Shown here piece by piece: positions 22,557-35,029 of a stretch of DNA of 64,000 bases (position 1 is its first letter; every line of letters starts with the position of its first letter). The stretch is from Anaspis maculata (Eukaryota; Arthropoda; Insecta; Coleoptera; Scraptiidae), in contig OX421963.1 of the NCBI GenBank assembly GCA_949128115.1, forward strand, positions 41,585,979-41,649,978, given 5' to 3'. The position numbers were made by a program, and so were the translations under genes. The notes under the pieces are model-generated. The model was not told the DNA's origin and searched no databases. It saw only the letters and a program-made list of their open reading frames with translations.

Positions 22557-23342
22557 GTTATATGGAATCATTTATGAAGCCCAAAAAATTGAAAATTCCT
22601 CGACAAACCCTGCTCGTTTCGTTATTTCAAAAAGTTTTCGTAAACTGCTGTTGACAGAAATATGGGAAAGAAACATCAACCACTAGATGTGTATTGAATT
22701 TCCATTTACTGCTTAAGATAGAGAAACTGGATTTTTTCACTTCATGACTCATTCTGTACTGAGTGTTCACAAACTTGGCGTAGAAAATTGAACCGCAGTT
22801 AGGGAAATGCTCCAACAGTGCCAGAAAAATGTTGAAAAAAATTTGTGATTTTTATTTTTGGAAATATAGAGCGTCAAAAAGTGGTTCTTCGACCCCTTCT
22901 ATTTTAGTCATTTCAAAAGATCTTAGGGAACTCTTTCCATCAGAAACTTGAGGGAAATCTGCGTGGCGCTTCGTCTCAATCGAAAGAGCACAGTCTTGTG
23001 GGCTATCCTACCGATTTCTGTGCTTTTGTCACAAAATGCAAGGTTCACTTGATTTTTGGTCACTAACCTCCGTTTTTTTGGTCACTTACCTCCGGACTAT
23101 AGGCACAGGCAGCCGTTGATTTCCCCCTAAAAACGCGCAAACTTGATGATTTTTTCGAAAAAAAAAATTGAATTGAATAAAATGGCTACGTTGAATGAAT
23201 CGTTAGTATGTTTTTGAAAATTACCTTGAGGGATATCCTCCAAAAAAATCTGTTCAGAAAATAACCAAGAAAAACTGCTCTGGGGTACCTAAGGTACCCC
23301 ACATGGTGACGGGAAGGTTAGAAAACTATTTTATTCACAATG
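22557..23342. other. Spacer before the large transposon
   Basis: No gene was recognised. The final 60 bp resemble the sequence at 27592 and 27910 (ATTTTATTCACAA blocks), showing that the transposon entered a locally repeated target. Confidence 0.35.
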
Positions 23343-23346
23343 AGTT

Positions 23347-26300
23347 GGACGGACCCCGGGTAAAAGGGAATAAGTCATTTTTTGCCATTTTTCACTTTTT
23401 CACATATCATTATCAACAATTGTGGCAGCTTTCAGTAGAAAAAAACTTGTAATTTTTTGAAGCTTTGAATCGTGAAAAAATCAGTTGTGAAAAATGGAAT
23501 ATTTCAGAGTAGAGTAAAGTTAAGTTGTGTAAAATGGAATAACTTGACTTGTTCCCTTTTACGCAAGTGATATGTATTGGCGCTTCAGATCAACCACCTG
23601 AACTTACTCCATTTCACACTGTCAAGTGATAAGTGCTGTTCGCTGTTGGTGCTGTTTAAAGAAAAATCTCAGTGAAAATCATGTATTCAAAACGAACTTT
23701 GGCCCTAGTTGAAGCTGCTAAAGCTATCGCTGAAATGCCTACAAAAGGTAAGTGCGTTTTAATTTTTTGCTTTGTGTGGAAAACTTTATTGCCAAACTAA
23801 CCTCTAAAATCTAACCTCATATCGGTCTATGGTCACGATTTAATAAATATTTCTCATCACAGGAGCAGTCAAAGCACAATACGAAAGAAGTTGTGGCCGT
23901 GATGAATCAGTTGGTAAGTTTTATTCAAGTAGGTACTTACCTACTTCTTGTCAAACATGGAATAATGCGAGATTTCCAGAGCTACCTGTTGCTAAAAGAA
24001 AAGCGGTTAGGGTTGAAACTGACGGAGATATTCCTGATCCACATTATGGTAGGGTATTCGTAAGCTGTCCAGTAGTTAATAATAATTTATACAGAGAGTC
24101 CCAGAAATTGTTTCAGGAAAAAAACATAGCTTCCTTACATGTTATTAAGAGCAGCTGTGCATTTTCAACTTTATTTTGGCACTTCTGTTACTCGACTTTG
24201 GTACCGCTGCGCACTGGTGGGATTTCTCTGAAAGTTCACTTCAAGGCAGACAATGAGCAAAATCATATCTTTGCTTTGTCAATTCACAAATTGGTGCGCC
24301 AGACCGCTTATGAGTAAAGTTATTTGCAAAAAAAAACATGAAAATAAGTCGAATTTTGAGGTGTCATATCTGCGTCATAAGGCCGAATTTCGGAAAACAA
24401 ATTGCACATGAGGCCTCCACATCAAATGGGAGTTTTTTTCTGACAAAATTTCTGGGCCATTCTATAGTTTCAGCAGCACGGATACATTAGTTAAACTCAA
24501 AAACTGTGCGTTTTTTTTCAGACCAGCATATGAAAGCAGTTGCGGCTGAAGCGGATCCTTTTTTTGGCGGTAACAACAATATCATTGATTCTAACTCCAA
24601 CTACTATTACCATGAGAACAGTAGGTCCCAAAATTGCGAAATTCCATATCCTATGAATCACCATGACAAATCTGTCGGTAGGTCAAATTTAATAATTTTT
24701 ATTAGTTTGAAGGTATTGTTTATAAAATAGTTTTAATTTTCAGAACTACCCGCCAAACGACAACTATTTGCAGAAGAAGATGAAAGCGATCATGGTCTTA
24801 ATCCTGATGGTAGCTGGTTGAATTATTATTAGTTGTACACTATTTTCAATCGAAGTTTCAATTCTGTTGTATCTAATTTGCGATACCAATGGATTCATTA
24901 TCACACCAAAAACAGTCCAAAAAAGTCCAAACAGTCGTACAAACTTAGTTGTGTTTGACTAAGTTGAACTAATGCGACGTTTTATTAAACTCAAATCATT
25001 ATTTGCAGAGTCGACAATATTCCAAGAAGAAACCTTTGATCAAACAGATCCCTTTGGAAGTGATGATAGCATTGCTGATCCCAATTATAATGAAACCAGC
25101 ACCTCAAGTGAGTGGAGCAGTAGTGACGAAGAACCATTGTCTCGAAAAGATACCCACGTCAAAAATCGGTCGCTTGTTGGAGCCGTGCCTACCGGCACTC
25201 CCGTCGAATTTCACAATGAAACGATCGTGAAAAATCAAATTCTTTTCAATGCTGCCATGCCTCGTGTGAAGCGAGGTTCAAAAGGTAGAACCAGAGGTGC
25301 AAGAGAAGAAAGAAAAAAAAGCCGCAATACTGGCAAGGCTTATATAACAGAATCGGGAAAGAATGTAAGAGGGAAAACCTTTACGAAGCTGAATAAATGC
25401 CGGAATAGATGCCAGATAAAAATTTCGGAAGATACCCAAAAAGCTTTATTTGAAAAATACTGGAAGTTTGGATCTCGCGACAAACGAGCGGTATTTTTAT
25501 CCAGTCTGGTAACTTTTTCCACGCCAAAAGTGCGAAGAAAGAGAACGGACACCCCTGAAAAACAGAAAAATCGGCAAGTTACAATGAGTTACCACGTACC
25601 AGTGAATGGAAAGCAAATAAAAGTTTGTAAAAAATGTTTTTTGAAAATTTTCGATGAAACTCCAAAATTTCTCTGGGTCATCTGCAACCAAAAGAAAAGT
25701 TCTTGTGCGAATGTGGCAACTCCAGACAAGAGAGGTCGTCATTCTCCACCTAATAAAATACCTGAGAATAAGTTGCAAGAAGTGAGACAACACTTGAATT
25801 CATTACCATGTTACGAGAGTCACTACTGCAGGAAGGAAACGGCAAAAAAGTATTTACCTCCCCATTTCACTTTGATAAAAGCGTACAAAATGTATTGTGA
25901 AACTGTCCAGAATCCTGTTAGCTACACCAAATACGAGACACTGTTCCACGATTTAAAGTTGGCTATAAAATCACCTCACAAGGATACTTGCCAGGCATGC
26001 GACAAGTTTAAAATGCAGCTGGCGCACGTTACTGGTGATGGAGACAAAGAGCTTATTCTGAAGCAACAAGAACTCCATCACTTGGAGGCTGAATTGGCAT
26101 ATGAAACTAAGAAAAAAGACAAGTTGAGAGCAAAAACCGAAGAAAGTCTGAATGTTATGGCATTTTATTTGCAGCAGTGCTTGCCGACTCCCAGTTTGGA
26201 AACATCAGTGGTTTTCTATAAAAGACAACTCTGGACATTTAATTTGACTGTGCACGAAATGAAGAATGACAAGGCTACATGTTTCATCTGGTATGAATCG

Positions 26301-27587
26301 GTTGCAAAGCGTGGAGCGAACGAAATCGCGTCTTGTGTTTTTGAAGCGGTGAAGGAGTTGCCCGACAACGTAAAGTCTTTGATTCTGTACAGTGACACTT
26401 GTCCAGGCCAGAATAAGAATTCGATATTCCTAGCCATGTGCATTCGAATTATTAACCAGACTGGGATTGAGGTTCTGGACCATAAATTCATGGTTTCTGG
26501 GCATTCGCGAATGGAGTGTGATTCAGACCATGCTCAAATCGAGAAGTTTAAGAAACATCACGACACACCCATAAGTCACCCACATGATTGGATCCAACTG
26601 ATTAGACACTCCCGCAAGACAAATCCATTTTTGGTCAAGGAAATGAATCAGACTAGTTTTTACAACTATGCGAATCTTTTGAAAACAGATTTAAATATGA
26701 GTAAATCCAACGAAAACAAAGAGAAATTTGTATGGAAAGATGTCAAATGGCTGCGTTATGTGAAGGATCAGCCCCTGAAGGTTCTTTACAAAAAATCTCT
26801 GAAAGAAGAAGAAGATTTCTCAATTCTAGATGTATCACGCCGCTCAAGGGACTTTCCTCAACTTTCACCTTCACTTACTTATAAATCTCCTGTTCCAATC
26901 ACAGAAGAGAAGAAACGGGACCTGATATCATTACTACCGTACATACCACCAGTATTCCATGACTTTTATAAAAATTTGACAACTACAAAATCGGCAGTTA
27001 CTGATCCAATCTTGGAATCTGACTCCGATTGAAATTGATTGAATTGAATTTTTTGTTTGTTTCTGAATTATTATTCATTTCTATCACTGTATTTTCAATT
27101 TTATTGTGTTTTTGGTTCTTTACTACATTAAAAAAAAATTAAATTTAATATCTGATGTTCATTTCATTACACTCTCAACGATCTAAGCTCTTTCTTAATA
27201 TTCATGTAAAATTTTCAAAAGTGGACATTGCACATGTTGATTCTTTCAGATAATTAAAGGCTCTCTGAATGAGAAAATTATGTAAAAAAAGGAAAAGATG
27301 AAGTGCAGAAGGAGTTTAGTCAATTAGAAGAGAACAAAATGAGGTGAGAAAAGAAACAAGTCAGTGTAAAAGGAAACAAGTCAAGTGTAAAAAGGAACTA
27401 GTCACTAAAATTTATTATTACTATTATTATTTTGGAAAAGCATATTGCAGGTGCCTAAATACATTGTTGAAAGTGATATTCTGCAAAAACCGCGAAATTA
27501 ACATCGTTTTTCAAACCGCATACGGTTTTTTGTGATTCCTGAACATTTGCTATTTCTGACTTATTCCCTTTTACCCGGGGTCCGTCC
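23347..27587 (+). mobile_element. Complete DNA transposon with DDE-type transposase
   Basis: The 4241-bp element has 31-bp perfect terminal inverted repeats beginning GGACGGACCCCGGGTAAAAG (left 23347-23377, right 27557-27587). It is flanked by the direct repeat AGTT (23343-23346 and 27588-27591), a 4-bp target duplication. Motifs like GTAAAAGGRAAYAAGTC recur near both ends (about 23525-23575 and 27355-27410) and may bind transposase. It carries one spliced gene that fills most of the interior. A 4-bp duplication is a trait of the Sola superfamily, so a Sola-like assignment is possible, but I cannot confirm it. Perfect terminal repeats and an open reading frame argue for recent insertion. Confidence 0.85.
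23681..27032 (+). CDS. Transposase, DUF7869-like RNase-H-fold family, six exons
   Basis: Spliced CDS: 23681-23747, 23863-23913, 23980-24048, 24522-24677, 24744-24809, 25009-27032 (810 residues). All five introns are GT-AG and phase 1, and the frame stays open throughout. Residues 1-190 are polar and acidic. From about 220 come a basic RNTGKAYITESGK segment and a cysteine-bearing region, then VCKKCFLKIF, TPDKRGRHSPPNK and DTCQACDKF, which may bind zinc. The catalytic-type region starts about residue 520 (LPTPSLETSVVFYKRQLWTF) and includes YSDTCPGQNKN (D599) and SGHSRMECDSDHAQIEK (639-648). Proteins with this order of motifs are abundant in arthropod genomes and are annotated as DUF7869 or uncharacterised; RNase-H fold and transposase role are inferred. 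One expected acidic position appears to be Tyr523 (see findings). The ATG at 24972 is intronic, so a 686-residue single-exon model is less likely. Confidence 0.75.
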
Positions 27588-27591
27588 AGTT

Positions 27592-28270
27592 ATTTTATTC
27601 ACAAAAAGTTGGAAAGTGAATGATTCCTCACCAGGTTGGAAAATGATGTCACTTTCAAATGATGAAAGTGACGTATGAAGAGAGGATCTGATCTAAACAG
27701 CTGTCGCGGAGCGCTGTTGACAGATGCGTTGTTTGGAAAGGTTGCCTATGCCTACCTGATAGAAACAATTCTTTGCATTTAAACTGGATCATTGTGAACA
27801 AAGTCCTATACATACAGTCCAACGAGATTCTATCTCACCTCGGCACGCCTCGGTAATATATTGAATCTCTTGGCTCTAATGAGACGCTTTCCACCTCGGT
27901 ATGTAATATATGTACTATTATTCACAATGAGTTAGCAATCGATACATTTCTACCTAACTTTTGAAAAGTTGGAAAGTGAATGATTCCTTACAGGTTGGAA
28001 AATAATGTCACTTTCGGACCACGGGCGGAAAGTGACGTATGAAGACGTATGCCTACCTGAGAAAAACGTTTGACGCGAAAAACTTTAAATAAATCCAATT
28101 ATTTGCATCTAAACTGGATCATTGTGAATAAAGTCCCATAGTCCTATACATACCATGGAGTAAAGCGTCATTACCGCCTACGGGATTCTATATCACCTCG
28201 GCACGCCTCGGTAATATATTGAATCCCTTGGCTGTAATGAGACGCTTTCCACCTCGGTATGTAATATACT
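27592..28270 (+). repeat. Tandem duplication beside the transposon
   Basis: Two direct copies of about 310-360 bp (about 27605-27905 and 27965-28268). Shared blocks include AAGTTGGAAAGTGAATGATT, AAACTGGATCATTGTGAA, CCTCGGCACGCCTCGGTAAT and ACCTCGGTATGTAATATA. The second copy has extra bases around 28140-28185. No coding capacity. Confidence 0.75.
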
Positions 28271-29590
28271 AATTCATGTCTTGAAATAAATAAGGTACTG
28301 AATCAAGCTACATTTTGATCGTAGTCTACTTTTTTCTGTGAAATAGCACGTTTCATCAAGTCAAGCTTTGACATGATACATCTGAAGAAACAATATCACT
28401 CCTTGGCTTTGTAAAAACGAAGAAAAAATTCAGCAAATGATATTTGTGTGTGAAATAGCCCAAACCAACTGTCTAAATTAAAATCATAGTTGAGAATACA
28501 TTGGACACTGATGAAAGTGAAGCAACAAAACATCAAATTTGAGGGTAAAAAAGCATGTTTTTTCTGATAAAACTGGTTTAAACACGTCTCTATCAAAATT
28601 TCGCACTAATTTTTGAAATCAGAATGTGCGATGTGATTGGAAATAATACCAAACATGTCAAAAAAGGTGTTAGTCACGGTTTATTATACGACTTTGTGAA
28701 AAATCGCACCTCGGTCTCCCTTCGCAGTCTTCTGGTACGCCACTGCTGCATTTGACATTCTGGGAACTATTGCATTGTGTTCTTTGACCTTGAAAATATA
28801 AAGTCCAATGGAAAAAAGCAACGATTCCAAAAATGGTAATTTCTTGGACCTTCGACTTCCCACAGAAAAATGCAGAGCCTCGGTCAAAGTGGGAATTTTA
28901 ATTATGTTGTTACCCATCGAATTCTGAAGGGTACCTCAAATTTTCAGATCTTCCCCAATTTATTCTAGGTTTAAACATGTTTTGCATTGGCTAAACGAGA
29001 GGAATATTTTCACAAAGTATCTTCGGGTAAAACTGAATCACCTTGTACAAAAATCAATTATGGTAATGATTGTGTCTAGGTCTAGGATAGTCAGCAGTTC
29101 ATTTCAAAATCCAATTTTTTTAAACATACACTATGTATATTTGTGTATACATTAGTACTTCACCGATTTACTATCTGTTGGTGCTCACTTATCGGTACAA
29201 ATTTGATACCCACACCGCACGTCGTCCTGCACTAATAGACCTAATAATTATTACTTTATGGAACCGGAACAAAAAAGTACTAAAATACTTCGATAGCAAG
29301 CAGTGCGCTACTAATCAATTCTACCTTTATCTTCTATTATTCCTTATATTTCAGTATGTGAACACAATAATAGGTGTTGTGTCTACTTAAAAACATACTA
29401 TTGTTTTGAAATGATTTTTGCTCTAGTTTCGGATCTCTTTATCTCGTGAAACACGTGCGCTTTTTTCTCTGTGTCTAAAAAAAATTCTTGACCCTCCATA
29501 TCGAACTTTGGTCGTAGACCGATTTTGATGACCCGCCACATTGCACTTTCATAAATTAAGTAATCCGATTTTGATGAAACTTTCAGTACA
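28271..29590. other. Intergenic DNA, nothing recognised
   Basis: Short ORFs on both strands without domains; no clear repeat boundaries. Confidence 0.35.
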
Positions 29591-29596
29591 GTATAG

Positions 29597-30095
29597 TGTT
29601 ACGTATTTCGCGTTTAGGCTCGTTTATAATTGAGACGATCATTTTGAAACACACACTGTTTATTATCGCGTACTGCAATAAATACACACCAACAATTACT
29701 GCTTGAGAATATCGTTGATTACTACTCGCTTTCTATCCGTTCTCTATCTCTTTGATTTCAATACTACTGTATGGGTGATCCATGGTGTTCATTTATACCT
29801 CCGACGTGTTCTCGAATCTTTCATCGGTCCTCCGGCATATTCCACAATGACCCGGGATACGGTTTCTAGGCAACTCCCGAAAAATCACACACTTTTCTGG
29901 AACGTCGGCACCTCCGCCAAACGGACAGGTGTGTCCCACTCGGCCGTTGGAGTCGCCAAGCAAATTTTATTCTTCAAGCCATCGCGTATTTTCTGGAAAT
30001 GTCCAGAGCTTCGCACTTGTACACTGCGACCTGATGGGATCCGTCTAGAGAGATCAGGTGTGCTCTAGAATGCACGGGAATCGCCGCTCGTAACA
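29597..30095 (-). mobile_element. Solo LTR, copy 2
   Basis: Minus-strand copy of the family at 12935-13457. It starts TGTTACGTATTTCGCG and ends CGCCGCTCGTAACA on the plus strand, and is flanked by ATAG on both sides (29593-29596 and 30096-30099). 499 bp, somewhat shorter than the 523-bp copies. No internal retrotransposon sequence is adjacent. Confidence 0.8.
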
Positions 30096-30099
30096 ATAG

Positions 30100-31380
30100 A
30101 TTTGCTTGCTCTCATGCACTGCTTGCTACATTTGAACATTTTTCACTATGCGAAATATATCCGACCGAAATATAATACGATACGCTACTGAGCCTCACGC
30201 CCGTGAGATATGAGAGCATACTCACTTGTTTGAGACGCCTTGTTGATATTTTAACGAACGATGGTGCCAGTGGCTGTGCATGCATTACGAAAACGCAAAT
30301 GGACAAATTATTTGTGAAATATTGCACAATATTGCCCTCACTTTGGGAACACTCTGGCATTTTTTAGGCGAAAGAGATGAGGGTGAGCACTGGACATTTG
30401 TCTGATTTCGCCTGGGGGCATCCCGCGAGAATGATCGATACGCTCTATTATCTAGAATCTAGTGGGCCGAAGAACATTAATACAACACAATCCTCAACCT
30501 TAAGGATCTTTCTAAAGGTACACCGCATCAATCAAAATTGCGCTTATTTCTTCGTCTTCTTAGGAACCTCAATAGATGGGAAATTAACACTTCATCGGTA
30601 CTCAAGAATTTGAGAGAGATGTTATTTCAAAACTAGGTGGGTACGAAATGTCGCACTCACAATCTCCACCGCTGCCTTGTCTGGGTGGAGAGGAGTCCTT
30701 TATTCATTCATCAGTGGTTATTTGGAGTGCCCTGAAGCGCGCAATTACCATCATATAATAAAAAAGAAAATCATCGAGCCGTAAATAGATTATTCTTAAT
30801 TTATGGCGGGAGATAATGAAATTTTCAGCAGAAACAAAATCTTCTCTCACAGTTAAGTTAAAATGCGTTTCATGACGGGTTCTGTCCCATTTTGTATTCT
30901 GATTGAATTATTTCACGTCTGTTGAGTTGCCGCGGTGCACTGGGTAGAGGTGGATACGGCCATGGGGCTTGGGCTGGTCTGGCCTTTTAAAGTTGTTCAG
31001 TATGTAAATCAGGAAGTACACGTTGTTGAAATTAAACATAACTAACCAAAAACGATCAGACCGCAGCCTGTTTGTTCTGTTCCAGTTGTTGCCAGAAACG
31101 CCCGTACCGTGCAAACACAAAAGCGTTTGATTATTACCGCCTAAATAGGCAACACAGATTTTTTTTATGTCAAAATGGCTATTCATATGTATTATAAGTG
31201 AGGAAACGGAGGTGATTATTTCACTGATACGTGATACGGAATTGTCACGATTTTGAGTTTTTCGATTTTTGATATATTCAGAATCTCCTTTTCTTGCTCT
31301 ATTTTTGAGGCTAAGAATAAAAAACGCAGCACTTTTTGCAAAGAAATTACACGTCTCCGCTCCTCTGCCTTGCTGTACAT
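30100..31380. other. Intergenic DNA, nothing recognised
   Basis: The longest open frame, 158 codons on the minus strand at 30908-31384, has no recognisable domain and no support from context. Confidence 0.35.
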
Positions 31381-31384
31381 TCAA

Positions 31385-32560
31385 ATGGGATCTTCTAACT
31401 TCTCAGGGCCATATCTCAAAATGATGTTTTATGACTTACACCATGAAAAGTTACTGCACTTCATGCTAGAGCTATGAAATTTGGTACACTTCTTTAGGGA
31501 ACTATTTGGAACAGTTCTGTCCGAAGTGCCCACGAAAATTATCGCTGCATCCAAAATGGCGGCCGTTTCCCAAAATAGCAACTTGAATACGTGAAAATGT
31601 CATATTCGCTCCATTGTATACCGCAGAATGTCGGTTTCCATACTAGCTATTCTTAGACTGACGGTAATCTTAATAATCTGACAGATGCTCAATTTTATGT
31701 ATACAAGATGTACGCGCAAGGTAAAACTCCTCTCCACCAAACAGTTCCCCTTGGAGGTATTTTGAAAAAACAAAAATTAGTCCTTTATAATTTTTCACCG
31801 TTCAGCTCTCGAATTTGCTTATCATATATTTGTTTAACTCATAATAAACAGGGTTTTCAACAACAAAATTTTATAACTTTTGCGACATCCTGTAATTAAT
31901 TATTGCAATTTTTGTAGCTTTCTATGCTGATTACCCACAGTGATGTATGACACTTATGGGTTTCACTTCAAATAACCTCTAAAAAAAGAATTAATCTAAC
32001 TTGTGAAGATTGTATTCTAGGAAGCCGGGAGATACACTACACTTCATGTTACAGGTATGAAACTCACTATACTCCTGTGGGGAACTGTTTGAAACAATTC
32101 TGCCCGAGGTGCCAACTGCCAATCAAAATTATGACTGCGTCCAAAATGGCGGTCGTTTCCCAATATGGCTGCTTATGAAAATCTCGTATTCGTCCGATTA
32201 TATCCCGTAGGATGTCGATTCTCATATTTTGAACTATTCTGGGACTAATGGTAAACACAACATCTTGACAGATGCCTAACTTTCCGTGTATAATCATTTC
32301 AAATGGAAAGAAATACCCAACTATCAAACCCTTGAGACGGCGATACTTTTATTCTGTGGCATCTCGCGTTAACACCCTATACAATTACGGAAGAATGTGC
32401 ATCTGTCACGGTTACAGTCAGTTTCAGAATAGCAAAGTCTATGGGAATCGACATCCTGCATGATTTAATCGGACGAATACGAGATTCTCACATGTGTAGG
32501 TCGCCATATTGGAAAACGACCGCCATTTTAGACGAAGACATACAAAAAAGCGTTCCAAAG
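31385..32560. repeat. Repeat cluster R2, two direct and one inverted copy
   Basis: Copies at about 31385-31770 and 32015-32345 are direct and share TCCAAAATGGCGG.CGTTTCCCAA, TCTGACAGATGC-type and 'GAACTGTTTG.AACA.TTCTG.CCGA' blocks. A third, partial copy at about 32385-32560 is inverted, with CCATATTGGAAAACGACCGC and ATCGGACGAATACGAGATT. The first and third copies carry different substitutions, so the cluster is old. Confidence 0.65.
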
Positions 32561-33297
32561 ACAATATTTTCCAATTATTTGGAATTTTTATTGGATTTCA
32601 CGTGAGTATTTAAGCGTTGCAAAAAATCCAAATCTGGCTAAGTGAACGAACATTGGCAACTGCATGAAACGTCTATTGAGCTGGACATTTTTGTTCAACT
32701 GGTGAATATGTATGTAACCTGGAATTTTCTTTGTGGGCATCTCTGATAGTATTCAAGTCTTTCTTGAGTTTTGCAAACCCCAAATCACACCGAATGTGCG
32801 CATAAGATCCTTCGTGGTCACTTAGAGCACGGATCACGTCTCCTCAATCGTCGAATTTAATTTTTCGTTCCTTCGTGTCAGTTCCTCACATTCGATTTCA
32901 CACTGACGAGAAGATAATATGTATAATACAAAAAAAAGTTTGTTCCAATAGAAACTTCCCCACAACTACTCATATTCCGCATAGTTACCAGGTTCCTGAA
33001 ACCACGGTTGTAAATTTTGTCCCCTCTCTTACTTTTGTAACTTCCGATACATTAAATTTGGACCAATGTTTTTCACGGCCAAGGAAGTCTTTTTTGACAT
33101 CGTTATTCCACCTAGAAAACTGATTTTCCCGCTACGCTAACCGTCCCGCCGACGCCGCGGACTCGTCGGGAGCTGCCTACCTACGCAAAACGCGAGATTG
33201 GGAGACGCAGCGGGAATCTTGCTACGCCATATGTTTCCATGAAAAAAAAACATTTTTGTTTGAATAAATTCCCGCTAAAATTCTATTTCTAATATGC

Positions 33298-34050
33298 AGG
33301 TGTCCCAGCTAAAACAATCCAGCGCGATTTTCTCAAAAAATATCTAGGCAACAAAAAAACTGTTTCAATTGGGGGGAAGCCTGATCTTTTAGCTTCCTTT
33401 TGAGGAGGCGCAGATGCTTGTAGGTGCTCTAGTTTCCAAGAAAATGCAATTTGAGTCGGGCGAGTCACAAGAATTCGAAAATTCATGACCGATAAAACAG
33501 AATACTTCAGATGAAAAAAAAAAACTATTTCTCTGGGGTTTCCATTGATGTGTCGCTGATGTCTGTACCTGGCCCAGTAAGCCAGAAATTCTGCCTCAAA
33601 GTCCAGCAAACACAATAATCGGAATCTGTGACGTCACCGATCACACACTTGTTGATTTTAACACCAGCCGTTACTAGCACTTTTTCACTCAACATACCTG
33701 CATTCTCCATAGCAATGAATACTGGCTGATGTGAAAATCAACAAGTGTGAGATCGGTGACGTCGTTATGAATTCCGATTATTGTGTTTGCTGGACTTTGA
33801 GTCCACAGCAAGCCCAGAGAAAGAGGATTTTTTTTCGTCTGAAGTATTTTGTTTTGTCGGTCATGAATTTTTGAATTCTTGTGACTCGCCAGATTCAAAT
33901 TCCATTTTCTTGGAAACTAGAGCACCTACAAACATCGGCGCCCTCTCAAAAGAAAGCTAAAAGTTCAGGCTTCCCCCCAATTGAAATTTTTTTCTGTTCC
34001 CCTGATATTTTCTGAGAAAATCGCGTTGGATTGTTTTAGCTGGGACACCT
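33298..34050. mobile_element. Foldback element
   Basis: Ends are AGGTGTCCCAGCTAAAACAA and its reverse complement. The arms (about 33298-33670 and 33705-34050) match over nearly their whole length (AAGCCTGA, GTGCTCTAGTTTCCAAGAAA, CAGCAAACACAATAATCGGA) around a spacer of about 35 bp, so the whole element could form one hairpin. No gene. Confidence 0.75.
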
Positions 34051-35029
34051 TGTAGGTAGTTACGTTAAAATGAACTATCGGAGTGCTTCGTCCCCTAATC
34101 ACACTGTGTCAACTTTACAACGTTCACCCTATATTAATTACCAATCAAACACTTTTTGCTCACATATAACGGCGATAATTTCTTGTAATAAATAATTGAT
34201 CGTAGATAAGTCACGGAGTCGGTGCTGGGGTTTTATCTAAAGTATACGGTCATTACATTAAGTAGGTACTTGTTTCATTCAGGGAGAGGAGAGCATTTCT
34301 CGTGGAATGAGCTTAAATCTATGAAGGCTAAAAACCGGTTCGCGTCTCGGAATAGCATTAGGGCTAAGTTTTCCGGACGCTTCCCTCGTTCCCGCGTACC
34401 TCTATATCGCGTTCTGAATCACTGCAGTTTAAAGTTGGTGGTGGTAATGGTGGTGGTGGCATAGCAGGACGCCGCGCTATACAATCATTGTAGGTTCTCA
34501 AATTAATGCCATAAATTTTCACTTCAGGTTGATTCGTAGTTTGTACTAAGTAGTGACGTTTCAGTTTTGAATTACGATACCTTCCAATGGAGGCAAAAAA
34601 GTCACTTGGGAGGTGTATTTCGTTGCCTTTTTCAATTGCAGCCATCACATCATAGTACAGAATAGATGATCTACATGTTGATCGTCGACCCCTCTCTACC
34701 AACCAAGACTCCAAGAGCTAGTCAGAACGTCAGCTAGTCAAAACGTTCAAGTGTCGACACCACTTTACGTTTCGTATTTGCGACGAAAACCTAAAACGTA
34801 TTATGTCCTGGTATATGCTTCAAAAAATGCGGGCGCGCTTGCGCATTGGTCGCACATTCATTTCGACAATTGAAAATGGGCAGTAGGTAGTGATAGGCAC
34901 AATCGATATATTTCAATAATCGAATGAGTTAAAATCATTGCTGTTAATAATCGATTGATCATTCGAATGATTGACGATGCGACAGATTCGCAATAATTGT
35001 ACTAATATTGATTTTCGTATTTATTTCGA

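Noticed and set aside
24972..25008. ATG at 24972 as the transposase start
   Set aside because: The bases before 25009 read as an intron end (TTTGCAG), and five upstream exons join in frame to 25009; the peptide they add is consistent in phase at every junction.
30908..31384. 158-codon ORF on the minus strand
   Set aside because: No domain, no splice context and no conserved pattern; probably chance in A/T-rich DNA.
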